64,000 nucleotides of DNA from Piromyces finnis (taxonomy: Eukaryota > Neocallimastigomycota > Neocallimastigomycetes > Neocallimastigales > Neocallimastigaceae). Location of the stretch: NCBI GenBank assembly GCA_002104945.1, contig MCFH01000024.1, forward strand, positions 572,501-636,500. Reading direction: 5' to 3'. The position numbers and the translations under genes were made by a program. How positions within the stretch are numbered: position 1 is the first letter of the stretch; each line of letters begins with the position of its first letter. Below the pieces are notes generated by a model. The model did no database searches. It had not been told where the DNA came from and saw nothing but the letters and a program-made list of their open reading frames with translations. Below, in pieces: positions 25,801 to 39,244 of this stretch.

Positions 25801-28087
25801 TTTCTGAGAGTCTTCAAAATAATTCTATGCATCCAAATGATGATATTGGAACAAAGAAAATTGATAATAGAAACTTTTATATTCTAAACAAAATAAAGTC
25901 ATTCATACCTATATCTGAATTTAAAAAGCGTAAGAATACTAATTGTATAACTTTAAAAGGTGGATTTGAAAATAAACTATCTAAAGAAAATGGTACAATT
26001 GTACCATTCACACGATCATTAAATATGGATATCAAAAATAAAAAATTAGATGATTTAATCAAGTATCCAGAACACTCATATAATTCAATATTAAATATGA
26101 AAATGTTTATTTTCAATGAATTAAATGATCGCGAAAAACGTGAGATAAAAGCTAATAATTTCTTCATTTTTAATGGTGAAGACGAAAAAGATATATTAAC
26201 TGAAGATTTTAATAATAATACTAGTTTATTAAATAAAGATGAAAATAATGAAGAAAAAATAATATCAAAACGATCTGAAAAAGGGCCTATTGATATCAAT
26301 GACAAGGGAAAGCATTATTCTTCTAGTTATGATGGAAGAAAAGAATCAATAAAGAAAAAATCTACTCATAAATCGAAAAAGACTAATTATCCATCTATTA
26401 CAAACAGTCAAGATTCTAGTATAAGTAGTGATTATAATAAATCTATTCATAGTTCTGATATATCTTCATTAAGTTATGACAAAATACATCATTGTTGTAA
26501 TGGAAATAAAAGATACCATAAATATAATTCTTCAAATGAAAGCAATAATTATATTAATAGTCGAGTAAGTATGAATACTAATTCACATAAGAATAGGAAG
26601 ATTGGTAATATCGCTTCAATGATGTCAGGATTAACATCAAGAACTACATATAGTCATCCTATATTAAATGGAGATTCAGAAGCAGAACAAAATAATGGAA
26701 TTTATCGTCATCATCATCGTCGTCATCATCATCACCATCATCATCATCATAATCATAATCATAATCATAATCATAAAGCAAAGCACAAGAAAAATGATAT
26801 GAATAATTGTAGTAGTAATTTTTCTAGTTTTTCAAATAACAAAAAAGAAAACATGAAATTCACATCTGATACTAATACCTCTTCTTCTTCAGAAACAACA
26901 TCCTCTTCATCTCTATATACACCATCATGCAATTATAGTAGAAATAATATAGATTACAGAAATCAGTATGCTTCAATGAATTCAACAAATCAATCTCTTT
27001 CCAATCTTCCAAAAACCAATAAAATTTCAAAGAAAGAAAAAGAATTATACTCATCTTCTCAACTCTTTTCAGAATTTGTTCCAATAGAATGCGCTTCAAA
27101 TTCAAGATCTAGCTATTTAAATGTCAATTATAATACTAATAATGGAAGTAGTAGAAATGTTTCTAATAGTCATTTATTTAACAATGAAAATGGCGTAAAT
27201 ATATTATAAAATATTATATTTAAATAATAATTTATTTTAAATATTATGTACATTATTTTATACTTATTACATATTACATATTTATATATATATCAAATAA
27301 AAATATTAAAAATTAATATAAATAGCCATTATTTGGATTTAATTCGAATATGAATGTAATACCAGAAGTTGAAGTAGTGAAGACTAACGTATTAAGTCGA
27401 GTGAATGTTTCGGAAATACCTGAAATAACAGAACAAGAAGATGATGAATTACGTGAAGAAGATAATGATATATTTGAATCTAGAGATTTTAGTGAAATAT
27501 ATAATCCAGTAATTGATCCTTCTAAAGTAAAAGCAAAATCAGATATTCACTTATTAAATCGATTTAGTTCTACCCAACGAATCAAAGGATCATTAAATTC
27601 TGTAAGTCAGTTCCTTCATTTACCAAAGAACCTTAAAACCAAGGTAGTATCATCTCCTTCTAAATTTGAAACAAATTATTTCACAATAAGTTATCGTAAA
27701 GCTATTCCAAAATCAGAATGGAAGCCAGATAATTCCACTGTTCATTGCACCATATGTAATAAGAAGTTCAGCTTTTTTATAAGGCGTCATCATTGTCGCC
27801 TTTGTGGTTACATTTTCTGTAGCTCATGTTGTTATCGTATGGTTCCCTTAATTATCGACGATAATAATACTAATTCAGAAAGAGTTAAAAAGTACCTTCA
27901 CAATGTATTTAGTTCAAATGCTAGTAGTATAACAAATAATCAATCATCAGATAAATTTAAAGGTTCTAGTGCCTCTGAATGTCTTTCTTCTATTTTAGAA
28001 ATTTATCAAAATAAAAACAATTTCTTAGTATGTCCAATACCATGTAAGATTTGTGAGAATTGTTATACCAAATATTATATAAACTAA
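22885..28087 (+). CDS. FYVE zinc-finger protein with long disordered His/Asn-rich region, 1653 aa
   Basis: Three exons: 22885-23230, 23341-27194 and 27326-28087. The junctions (T|GTAAAT...AAAAG|CA and GGC|GTAAAT...AATAG|CCA) keep a single frame, so what looks like three separate frames is one gene. The first roughly 1400 residues are low-complexity: Asn/Ser/Asp-rich, with Arg-Arg-Ser motifs (RRRRSMSES, RRKYS, SRRSSVSRRK) that resemble basophilic kinase sites, and His clusters, the largest near 26706-26780. The C terminus (about 27716-28078) is a FYVE domain: WKPDNSTVHC, CNKKF, the diagnostic basic motif RRHHCRLCG, then CSSCC and the closing CPIPCKICENC. FYVE fingers bind phosphatidylinositol 3-phosphate on endosomes, so an endosomal or vacuolar membrane role is likely. 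About 60 residues are inserted between the third and fourth zinc-binding pairs, more than in a compact FYVE. The protein ends ten residues or fewer after the last cysteine. Confidence 0.85.
26706..26780 (+). repeat. Poly-His coding tract
   Basis: A CAT/CAC run interrupted by CGT and AAT codons in the FYVE gene. It encodes His-rich sequence (RHHHRRHHHHHH, then alternating HNHN). CAT and CAC mix, so it is not a pure trinucleotide expansion. Confidence 0.9.
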
Positions 28088-28381
28088 ATGGTTTCATTTT
28101 TTATACGTGTATCATACACTTTATATAATAAAATTGAAATTTTATTTAAAAAATAATTCTGTTGTTCTTTTACCAATCATAATTTTTGATATTAAAAATT
28201 TATTGTATTGGTAAAGTTTAATCAATAATAATAAAAAAAAAAAAAAAAAAAAGTAATTATTAAATAAATTAATATAAAATTGTAATTGTAATTATTATAA
28301 TAATTATTTCTTAATAATTTCTTTGCATAAAAAATAAAATAAAATAAAATAATATAAAATAAATATAAAATAATATAAAAT
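28088..28381. other. Short intergenic gap
   Basis: About 290 bp between two same-strand genes. It contains an inverted pair (TTTACCAAT near 28165-28180 and ATTGGTAAAG near 28207-28217) downstream of the FYVE gene, an A run at 28232-28250, and repeated AAAATAAAAT units leading to the start codon at 28382. Confidence 0.5.
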
Positions 28382-29352
28382 ATGGTGTTCTTTGCATTTG
28401 ATTTTGATGAAACTCTCACACATAATGATACCTTATCTCTTATAATAAAATGTACAAAAGAAGTAGATCTTAATAGTCTTATTTGGAAGCGTTTATCCCA
28501 AAAGTATTGTAATTTAATTCATACTTTTCGAGATGAGTATTTTAAAACTCATAAAACACCTACTTTAGAAGACTATTGCGAATCATGTAGAAGTATTGAA
28601 ATGGATTCTATTGAAAATATAATAGAATCAAAGTGTTATGATGAAATTTCTAAAGAAAGTTTATTTGAAATAGGAAAAGAAGAAGTTAAATTACATAATG
28701 AAGCCGTTAACTTTTTAAATAATATACTTAAGCTTAATATATCTGCAATAATTATATCTGCTAATTTTTCTAATGATATTATTAGAGGTGCTCTTTCAAA
28801 GCTTCCACAAGGAAATATGATAAATATTTATAGTAATAATTTAGAATTCAATGATAATAATATTTCTAATGGAAATATTATTACAAACTATGTTGTCGCA
28901 AATGATAAATTAGGATTATTAAATAAACTTTGTGATAGTAATTTTGATAATGAAGTTGTTTATATTGGTGATGGAATGACTGATATATTATGCATGTGTA
29001 AGTATTTATTTTATTATTATTAAAATAATAATAATAATAATAATTCAAAATAAGTATATGTGTATAAATTGAAATTTGAAATTTGTTTTTAATAATCTAA
29101 ACCCTTTTTATTATTCTAATATTTATAATTTAATTAATATTCACAATAGTAAGAGCAAGTGTTGGTATTGTTTTTTCACCTGGAAAAAGTTTCATCCAAA
29201 ATTGTAAAGAATTTAATATTGTTTTGAAACCTTTATCAGTTTGGACAGAAGAAGATATAAATCAAAATGAAAAAAATAATACTATTTATTTCGTCTTTAA
29301 TTGGATTGATATAGTATCTTGGTGGGACAAAAATAAAAGCTTCTTCATTTAA
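28382..29352 (+). CDS. HAD-superfamily phosphatase, 272 aa
   Basis: Two exons, 28382-28997 and 29150-29352 (T|GTAAGT...AATAG|TA). The four HAD motifs are visible: motif I at the N terminus, FAFDFDETLTHND (nucleophile Asp in DFDET); motif II, IIISAN (Ser); a Lys in the ANDKLG segment as likely motif III; and motif IV, YIGDGMTD (acidic pair). The cap is a small helical insertion after motif I, as in phosphoserine phosphatase-like and MtnX-like enzymes. Exon 2 supplies the C-terminal part (ASVGIVFSPGKSFIQNC, then LSVWTEEDI). It probably hydrolyses a small phosphorylated metabolite in the cytosol. The substrate cannot be read from sequence. Relatives in fungi are often annotated only as haloacid dehalogenase-like hydrolase. 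The start ATG sits directly before motif I, the usual position. Confidence 0.87.
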
Positions 29353-30277
29353 ATCAATGGAATTTTGTAATTAATCATTAATTTTTATCTTTAAAAAAAA
29401 AAAAATTAAAAGATAAAAATCATTTATTCTTTTGATAATAATAATAGTAATAGTAATAGTATATGTATATATTATTATTAGTGACGATAGTAAGTAAAAA
29501 GTAAAAACAAAACTTATTAATATCGAACAACCATCTATAATTCATTTATTAACAACTAAAAATTGTAGAAAATTAAGGTAGTCATAATTATTTATTACAT
29601 TTATATATAGAGAAGGATTATGACTAAATTTATTTAATAAAATATAAAAAATTATTTTAACATTAATCTAAAATATAGTCTTTATACTATGTTATTCAAT
29701 ACTATAAGTTTTTTTAATTAGTAATTCTCTTATATTTTTCATTTTTAAGGAAAACCTGTCTTAACAAAAATATTAAACTTTTATACATTTTTTGTTCCAT
29801 TAAAATATCTTTCAAATACCTAAAGCTTTTTTTCTTTCATAAATAATTTTAAATAAAATAAAAACAATCGAAAGTTTTTTTTTATTTGTTTATTTATAAA
29901 ATATATAATATTTTTTTTTGTTTGTTTTTTATATTAATTTCTAAATATTGAAAATTATATGCATATGTAAATTTATAAATATAAATTACTTTTTTTTTTT
30001 TTTTTTTTTTTTTTATTATTATTTATTATAATTTTTAGAATAAAAATATTAATAAAATTTTTATATGATAATGATAAAGTAGCTTTTTTTTAAAAAAAAA
30101 AAAAAAAAAAAAGTACATAAAATTTTAAATTTTTAAATTTACTGAAAGTACTTATTAAAGTAATAATAAAAGTATTTTAATTGCTAAAATGTATTTAAAT
30201 AAAATTCATTTTAATTAATATAAATAAAAAAAAAACACATTTTAAAAAAGTGAGCTCTTTGCATTTGAGTATAATAT
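29353..30277. other. Convergent intergenic region
   Basis: Lies between the 3' ends of the HAD gene (+) and XPO1 (-). It contains several T runs (29991-30013) and an A run (30090-30112) that suit termination and polyadenylation on both strands. No coding frame was seen. Confidence 0.6.
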
Positions 30278-33200
30278 TTAATCAGTCATGTCATCTGGTC
30301 TGTTTATGAATATTAAAAGTAAAATTTATCATTAGTACATATAAAATATTATTGATAATAAACAAACAAACAAACAAAAAAAAAAAAAGTCTTTCAACTT
30401 ACTGGTCGTGTGGCTTAACCATACCAGGAATACTCATAGCATGTGCGAAGTCAGCCTTTCTCTTTTCTTCAGCTTCAGCTTCACGCTCATCAAGATAAAG
30501 ATCACTATTATCACCAGCGAATTCCTTTTTTTGTTTTATTTATTAAAAATATAAACCTTAATAATTTTTAAAATAATTAATTTATAATTTAATAATAAAT
30601 ATACCTTTAATTGAATAAGGAAGTCTCTAATATGTAACTTAAATTTAACAAAGTCTATGTTGGTACTGAATAATATAGTAACAAATTGTTCAATTTGGAC
30701 ACTATAGTATTTATGAAATATATATATAATTAAGTCATTTGAAATTTAAATAATAAATATTATATATTATTGAAAAAAACATTTAGTTAATAATTACGGT
30801 TGAAGATGTTGGAAGGCATTTCTTAATAAATTAATAACATATTCCCTTAAGAATTCAGAGTTAGTCATATTTGGATTGGAAACTTGTGATGGATCATATA
30901 ATGGTGCAGTAATTTTATTAGTTTCAACAAGATGGAACATTTGAGCTAAAACCATACATTGAAGCTTAAAACCTAAATTTTTTATATTATTAAAAAAATA
31001 AAATGTTATATAATAATAAGTCATTTTGAAATAAAATAATATATCAAAATGTTTAAAAAATTGAATTTGTATTAATTTATTACTTACCAGCTTTGTGATC
31101 AGTATCAGTGAGGACATAGAATATATCTTGTAATATATTTAAGTAGTAAGTTTGATAGAATGCATTAGCAATATTATTATCAGTCTTTGAGAAATTGGTT
31201 AATAATTCTAAACAAATAGAAAGACCAATATCAGCAATATTTCTCATAGTATGCTTAAATGCCCAAACAATACTATCCATAATTAATTTGAACATTTGTG
31301 GTGAAAGTTGAAGAAGAGCTGGGAAACAATGTTGGTTAATAGCACGGATTAATCTAAAGAAACCATCACGATGTTCTGGGTATTCGGAAAAGTCTTTATT
31401 AATCATATTTAATGTACATTCAAATACATGTTGTAAAATAGCTGGAACTTGTTCAGTAATTAATTTTCCCATTCTACCAACAATAGTAGCCATAACACTT
31501 AAAACTTCAGCATCTCTAGCTGGTTCTACATTTCTTTCATAATCACCAAGAACGTGCTCTAAAAGTGGTGGAATAATATTTTGCATAACCATTGGAAGAT
31601 CTTCGGCCTTGGTAATATATGTTTCACTAAGTTTTAAAATTTCTTTCTTAATAGTTCTTAAACCACGGATTCTTGGTGTGTTAGTTGCAATTAAACCTAA
31701 AAAAAAATTAAAAATAATAATAACATAATTAATATTAATATTTAAACACTAATTATTTTCGAAAATAAAAGAGTAAGAACTAAATAAAGTATTAATATAA
31801 CTTAAAAACATACCTTGGCTAGCAATTCCTTCAGAAATTAATTCACTAACAGCTCTATAAAGACCTAACATATCCATGAAAATGCGACTGTATTGAACTA
31901 TAAATGAATTACCAATAGATAAGCAAGCTGATACATTGGTCTTTAAAATATTACCTAATAATTTAACATTATCTGCATTATTTAAAACATCAACATTATT
32001 GTTGGCTTGAGTCATAATGTTATCCCACTATTAATTTTTATATTTTAATATTATTATTTTAATAAAAAATTTAAAAAAATAAAATAATTAATAATTACTA
32101 TGCTACACTTTTATATTTTCAATCTTTAATAATTATATTTCAATTATAAAAATTTTTAAAAAAAATTACAGCTTGGTTTGGTAATTCCATAAGGTTTTTA
32201 ACTAATTTTTCTTGTATATTTTTATTTGGTTGAGCTGAAACCATATAACCAACAGCTTCGTAGAAGGTTTGAACCTTTTTTTTTTTTTTTTGAATAAATG
32301 CAATGAAAATTTTATGATTTAATTTGTATATTATTGAAATTTAATAAAATATATAATATAAAATAATAAAATAAAAAAAAATAGAAAAACAATCTATCAA
32401 TATCTTACTTGTTGTGGTCTAAGATCAGAAGTAATTTCACTAATAGATGAAATAATTTCGTCAATATATGGCATTAATTCGCCGGTTTGTTGCATAACAA
32501 AATGACGTTTACATTTTTGAGAAATCTTAATGAAGGAATCACAAGCCATATCTTGGACACCTTCATGAGTTTCATGCATAAATTCAAATAACTTATTAAC
32601 AACTGTCTTAAGGAATTTCCAGTGAGCCTTTAAAAATCTTGGATATTGACCGACAACATACATAATATTTGAAGCAACAACAGCTTTGTTATCTTTACCT
32701 CTCTTCATTTCACATAAACCTAAAAGTTCTTTAATAACAGTAACAAGGAAACGTTTTTCAGTTTCTTCACTCATTGCACCACTAATCGAACCAATAGCCC
32801 AACATAATTTATTTAAATTATCCCAAGACCATTCAGAACCATCAACCTTTTAAAATAAAACATTTATGTTAAATATATTTTAATTATCACTTAATTATAT
32901 ATGAATATCATATATATACTATCTAGCTATACTTTTATATTTAATTTTATATTAATAAAATAAATACTTACTTGCTTTTGTAATTTTTCAGACATAATTT
33001 CCTTAGTATCCATCATATCTAAGTGAGTAAGGTAAACGAGAACTTCACGCATACTCTTATATAAAGTAATAGTATCACTTTCTTTAACAAATTCTCTAAC
33101 AATTTCACCTTCATCATTTTCAACAATTAAAACTTCTTCTGGCTTAACCATACGTTCAATCATAACAACACGTAAATTAGATAAAACTTCCTTATATATG

Positions 33201-34619
33201 TGCTTACGAAGTGGAATATCGTCGTAGTTATAAGATCCCATTCCATTTTGACCCATATTTAATAATGGAATATTAACATGTGGAATTCTTTGAATTTCTT
33301 CATATAATTCAGCAACCTTTTTATTTATTATGATTTTATTTATACATAAAAATTTAATTTATTTTTTTATTATTAAAACATTATACTTAATTCTATTAAA
33401 AATAAAAAATAAAATTTATAAAAAGAAATTATAAATATGTAATATATATCATTAATTATAATTACCAATTTAGCCCAATATTCTAAACAAATCTTGAAAA
33501 TTTCACGATCTTGAACAAGTGAAATCTTAAGAAGATACCAATGACCAGTTAATAATAAATCACGTTGACCACGGCTTTCAATAATCTTATAATAATAAAT
33601 ATATTTTATATTAATAAAATATAAATTTTATAAAAATAAATACTATTTTATATACCTTAACATGTTCAGAGAAGAAATTAACTAAGAATAATGCAAGATT
33701 TTGAACAAATTGTTGTTCTTCATCATTCATTTGTTCTTCATAAAGATTAGCAAAATCTTTAATAGTTTATATTGATTATATAAAATATATATATTAAATT
33801 AATAATTATCAGTTGTTATATAAATAAAAACATTAAAAATAACTTTTATTATTTATTTTACTAAAAACTACTGGTTTTATTTTAAAAATAAATTTAAATC
33901 ACTATTAATATTTATAATTAAAATAAGTAATACTAATAATAAATAATAAATAGTAGTTTTTATATTTATAAAATCTAAAATAATATAAAAAATATATTAC
34001 CAGTTTCTTTTGGAATCATATTCATAATTGAAGTAATAACCATTTCGTATAATAAACCAAATTTATCATTATATTCTTCAACATTTAATGCACCGATTTC
34101 AGTTAAACATTTCAATGTTGGGTTTCTAAACATTGGAACTTCTAAGAACTATAATTTTAGTTTGATAATCAAAACATCATAATAATAATATATAAAAAAA
34201 AGGAATAACATTAATATAATACTTTCATATTCTATGCTTTACATATTTGTATTTATCAAAAAAAAAATTAATTTTCATATATTTAACATTTTTTGATACA
34301 CACTCTATTACGTAATATGTCAATAATGTTGGTTTCAAATATATAACCTAATGGAATCCAATTTAAAAATCTTAATAAAGTTTCTAAAGTAGCACGAATT
34401 AAACTTGGTTTTTGGGCCTTTTCTAATACTTCATGACAGAGTTGGAAAATTTCAGAAAATTCTCCACACATACTATTCTTTAAGTTCTTAATCTTTTTTT
34501 GTGTCATTTGTTCAGCTGAATAATCAAAAATTTCTTCACTAATTTAGAAATTTAAATAAAGATAATAACAATAGTATCATTTCCATTTGTTGAAATATTA
34601 CGAAAAAAACAACAATTGC

Positions 34620-34651
<32 letters not shown>

Positions 34652-36473
34652 TAATTATAGAAATTTAATAACATAAAAAAATTATAGTCTTGTAAATAAT
34701 ACTTTATACATTTTTCATATTTTTAGATTGTCAACTTATTTTTATAATTAATTATACTAACCTAAGTAATTTAAGAATATTCATATTATTTTCACATAAA
34801 GAAAGATTAGTTTTACTTGAGGCAACAATTTCTGGTATGAAATTTGGCCAGTTGTGTGGCCATTCTTGTTTCAATACCTATTATTAAAAATAACATAATA
34901 ATTAATTTAAAAAGTTAATATCTTACTAATATTTCCTATTTAAATTATATATTTATTATATAATTATTTAAAATATCTTACTTGAACAAGAACTAAATTT
35001 AATTTATTTAAGTAAGCTCTTTCACTAACTAATCTGTTTTCATCAGAAGAAGTTTTAATAACAATTGAAACAATAAAATTTTTAATACCTACAAGAAAAA
35101 TTATAAAAAATCATTAAATATTATATTAAATAAAATCAATATATTATTTAATAAAAAGTTTCCATTATTACCATCAGCTTGTTCTTTTGGTAAAATCTTC
35201 CAACGAGTTTTAATTAAGGTTTCTAAAATTTGTAAAGCGATATACTACAATGTAAAACAAATAGAATTAGAAAAAAATAATAATAAAAGAACTATATTAG
35301 ATATATTATTTTAGAAATCAGCTAAATTATTTACTTTAGTTTGAGTATATTGGGATTTTTCTAAAATTTGATCTACTCTAGTCCATGAATCAGGATGTTC
35401 TTTAAATTGAGCAATGATATTACCGGCACGTTGTGACTATTAATTATATTTAAATTTAATAAAATAAATTGTATTAGTTTTAAAATAATATACCTAAATA
35501 AATATAGTGTCGAGAAATCTTTTTTAAAAATATAAATTATTTATTTAAATTTTAACATTGATATAATATTGTTCATTGCAATTAAAAAAAATGACAAAAT
35601 ATTCATTTCTTCATTGAGATTTTAATTTAATATATTTATTGTTTTATTTACTGTTTCTTCTTTATTTTTGATTTTAATATATAGATAATTGAGATAATAA
35701 AGTTTTATAATAATTATTAATTATTCAAGTTGATATATATTTTTAAATATACAAAGTATTCATTTTATGATAAAGCTCTTTAAATAATGATATTTTATTA
35801 AATAATTTTTTATTTCTATAAATACTGTGCAACTTTTTATTCTTTACTAAATATTGATGTTATTATAAAAGAGCTTTTAATAATAGGTTAGGGTTGAAAG
35901 ATTAACTGATCATCATATTCAAAATGTTTATGTTAATATTGATTATTATTTAAATAACTATAAAAACTAATAAAGATTTCTGAAAGTAAATAAGGAATGT
36001 CAAGGTCGATATATATATATAGACAGAAATGAAAGAATTTATTATTATTATTGAAATATAATCAAACAAATCAAATATCATAAATTTTAATTAATTGGAT
36101 TTCTTGAATTTTTCTAAAAGTATAAAGTATTAATACATTTCCCCCTTATTTTTTATTTAAATTATGGATTATTACAAAGGCATAAGTATATATTGTATCA
36201 AAGATAGATGGATGAATGATTGATTAATTAATTTAATTAATTTGTTGATTACTGTATATATGAGCTAGAAAAATATACTATAAAAATATATTTTTTCTAA
36301 TTTTTATAGACTTCATAATAATCATTCATTATTTTTTTTTTCATTTTTATAAAACTAAAATATATAACTTTCAAATTGATTAATACCTCAGGACCACCCT
36401 TAAAAAAAGTTTCTATTGTAGAGTCTAATAAGTTTATATCTAATTCACGTGAAAAGTCTAATATAGCTTCCAT
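30278..36473 (-). CDS. XPO1: Exportin-1 (CRM1/XPO1), 1071 aa, 18 exons
   Basis: Nuclear export receptor for leucine-rich export signals, working with Ran-GTP. Exons on the minus strand, 5' to 3': 36473-36387, 35436-35335, 35244-35172, 35088-34982, 34877-34762, 34538-34304, 34148-34001, 33756-33656, 33585-33466, 33316-32972, 32846-32409, 32274-32170, 32027-31814, 31696-31088, 30972-30798, 30701-30605, 30524-30403, 30299-30278. They sum to 3216 nt, and the 1071-residue product has the same length as human XPO1. The N terminus has the importin-beta/CRM1-type region ([30 protein letters not shown]). The groove is highly conserved ([20 protein letters not shown]), with Cys523 at the position of human Cys528. 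The acidic-loop region is clear ([19 protein letters not shown]). The C terminus reads [11 protein letters not shown] then QPDDMTD, the last seven residues from a 22-nt exon. Intron 1 is 950 bp, the longest here. Confidence 0.97.
35437..36386 (-). other. 950-bp first intron of XPO1
   Basis: Bounded by GAG|GTATTA and TTAATAG|TCA. All other introns of this gene are roughly 75-250 bp. It contains no open frame of note; it is AT-rich with moderately long stretches less repetitive than typical intergenic DNA here. It could carry enhancer elements or an unrecognised RNA, but I see no direct signature. Confidence 0.75.
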
Positions 36474-36822
36474 CTTTTATTATTATTGTGGTATGTTATG
36501 AATTTGATATTGATATATATTATTTTAAGATTAATCTTCAAATTATTAAAATATATAAAAAAGAATTTATCTTATAAAAGGTTGTTTTTTTTTTTCTTTC
36601 TTTAAAATCTTAATAATATTATTATAAACTTTTATTATTAAAAGTTAATTATAAATAAATTAATAAAAAATTAAAAGAAATTTGGATATCCAATATTAAA
36701 AAAAAAAAAAAAAAAAAAAGAAAAAAAAAATAATTAATTTAAACTTTCTTTTCTTTTTTTTTTTAATTGTAAAAGATTAAAACTTCAATTAAATGCAAAG
36801 AATAAAAAGAAAAGTATTATTA

Positions 36823-36854
<32 letters not shown>

Positions 36855-38376
36855 ATTTTTTTTATTAATATATTATAATTTTATATAAAAAATTTTTTAA
36901 TTACAAAAATTTTGTTATAATATATTTATTATATATATTTGGAATACTGTTTTTTTTGATAATTACTAATCATTTTAATTTTGGTACTTCATTCAAGGTA
37001 GTATATTTTGATATTTTGATATTTTATGGTAGAAAATGTGGAATAATATATATCTTTATATAATAAAATTCTAAAAACTAATAGTGCTCTAATATATAAT
37101 CATTTTTATTTTTATTCTATTGAAAACTATTATTAAACATAATAATTTATCAATAAGATAATGATAAAAAATCGAAATATAGAAACTTTTTTATTTATAT
37201 ATATTCCTTCAATAATTATAATAATATATTGTCATTTAGATATTTAGATGTATTTAGATGTTTATTCTTATTAATATAATTAATATTTACAAACTGATAG
37301 ATATTTAATTCATTATCTAAAGTTGCATAATATTTATATTATTTCCCTTTTTTCCATTCACCGACTATAGCTTACTCTTTTTAAAATTTTAATTGCTGCT
37401 GCTATATTTTATGGCCATTTCTTTTTGTTAAAATGTTATTCCCATTTAATTATATATTGTATTATATATATATTATACATAATTATAATATACAAAATAT
37501 TTAATAATGTATTAAATAAAGATTATAAATTTAAATATTGAAAATACCATAAAAATAAATTAATTTTTCAAAATTATTATCAATTTAAATTTATTAAAGC
37601 ATATATTATAATATATGTTTATATATTATTCTTTAAATTATTAATAAATGGTTTTTTAATATTTATGTATAAATATAATGGAGCAAAAGAAGCTAAAGGA
37701 AGCTAAAAAAAATATATATATATATATAAAAGAAAATGGACTAGTATTAAAGGTAATAATTAAAATATAATAAATATTTTTTAAAGTAGTACTAATTCCA
37801 TCTTTAGATCATATAGACAATTTAAAATGTAATAATATTCTTGTATGATATTCCGAAAGTGTAAAATCTAAATAACTTTTAAAAGGCATAATTAATCAAA
37901 ATAGTAAAATATTTAGTTCGGAGTCATTTCCATTCAATAATTAAATATAAGCTGTATATAAATACATAATACTTTGAAATCTATAATACCATCCATAACA
38001 ACATTTATAATTTTTTATAATAAAGTACTGTAATCAATACATTTAAAATAAATTAATAATAAACATTAATTATTACTTATATATCTCCATTCTAAAGGTA
38101 TATAGCCCAATATAAACTAATCCACCAATTTAAAAATAACAATAAAATTGAATTTTAAAAATTAATAGTTAAAAAATATATTATTTATAAAAACATTTTT
38201 TAGATGTATTAAAAAAAATAATATTACTTTTTTAATGAATTGGTTAAAATTAAAATGTATATATATATAGTCAAACATTCACTGTTAAAAAAAATTGACA
38301 GTAATAATTTTAAATTATAAATTTTTTACTTTTTTTAATTAATTAAATATTGGCATCATTATCATCATCATCATCA

Positions 38377-38411
<35 letters not shown>

Positions 38412-39244
38412 TTATATACTAGTAGTATTATAACTTTGCAAAGTTTTAAAAGTGTTATTCGTTAAAAAAGAAAAAAAGAAAACTTTTTTTTTTATTAAAG
38501 ATTCATTTGATTCTTGTAAATAAACCATCTTTCTAATTAGCTTTATCTTTAATAAAATGTAACAATTTATTTATTAAGATTTATTCCTTTTAATATATAA
38601 AAATTACAGATTTTTTTATAATCTATGTAGTTATTATAATATAGAATATAAGATAGTTATGCTTTTGATCTTTTTTTTTTTTTCCCTTTCTCTTTTCTTT
38701 TAATGAATTTTAATAAGAATTTAATTTAAAAATATGATTTAATAGTTTTTATTAAATAATTTCTTTTAATTTTAACTATTTTGTATAAAAAATTAAACTT
38801 TTTCATGTAATTATATCTATTACTTTTAGATTATTTTTATACAATTAATGTGTTATGAAATATAATAATATTAGTAATTACATATATATATATATATATA
38901 TATTCATAAAATATTTTAATTCCTAATTCTTTTATTCAAATATAAATCTTGTATTAACTTTTTATTCAATTAATTTTATATTAAATTTTTTATATTTAAA
39001 ATTTCAAATTTTTTAATTAATTTTTTTTTAAATTATAAAGAAATTAAAAGTTAAAATTTAAAAAAAAAACAAAAACAAAAAAGTTTTTATCTAATTGATT
39101 TTTTAATAACAAAATTTTTTAATTTAGCTTTTTACACTTTATCTTTTTCCAAAACTTGTATTTTTATTTTTATAACATAATATTTAAGAAATATATTTTT
39201 TTTTTCATTTTATAATAAAAATATTAAATTAAAAAAAAAAAAAA
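36474..39244. promoter_or_regulatory. Divergent promoter region, XPO1 and TCP11-like genes
   Basis: About 2.8 kb between the XPO1 start (-) and the TCP11-like start (+), so both promoters must lie here. Visible structure: A runs at 36700-36730 and 36822-36855 next to XPO1, a (CAT/ATT) microsatellite at about 38357-38410, a TA dinucleotide run near 38882-38903, and long T and A runs up to the A-rich leader just before 39245. No defined TATA element can be distinguished in such AT-rich DNA. Confidence 0.45.

Noticed and set aside
27210-27349. Separate FYVE gene starting at the ATG at 27350
   Set aside because: An in-frame open stretch runs back to a good acceptor at 27325 and matches the phase of a donor at 27195, so one fused gene is simpler. 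RNA evidence could reverse this.
38357-38410. (CAT)n(ATT)n stretch in the XPO1/TCP11 intergenic region as a possible coding poly-His
   Set aside because: No start codon or continuing frame; it is a plain compound microsatellite.
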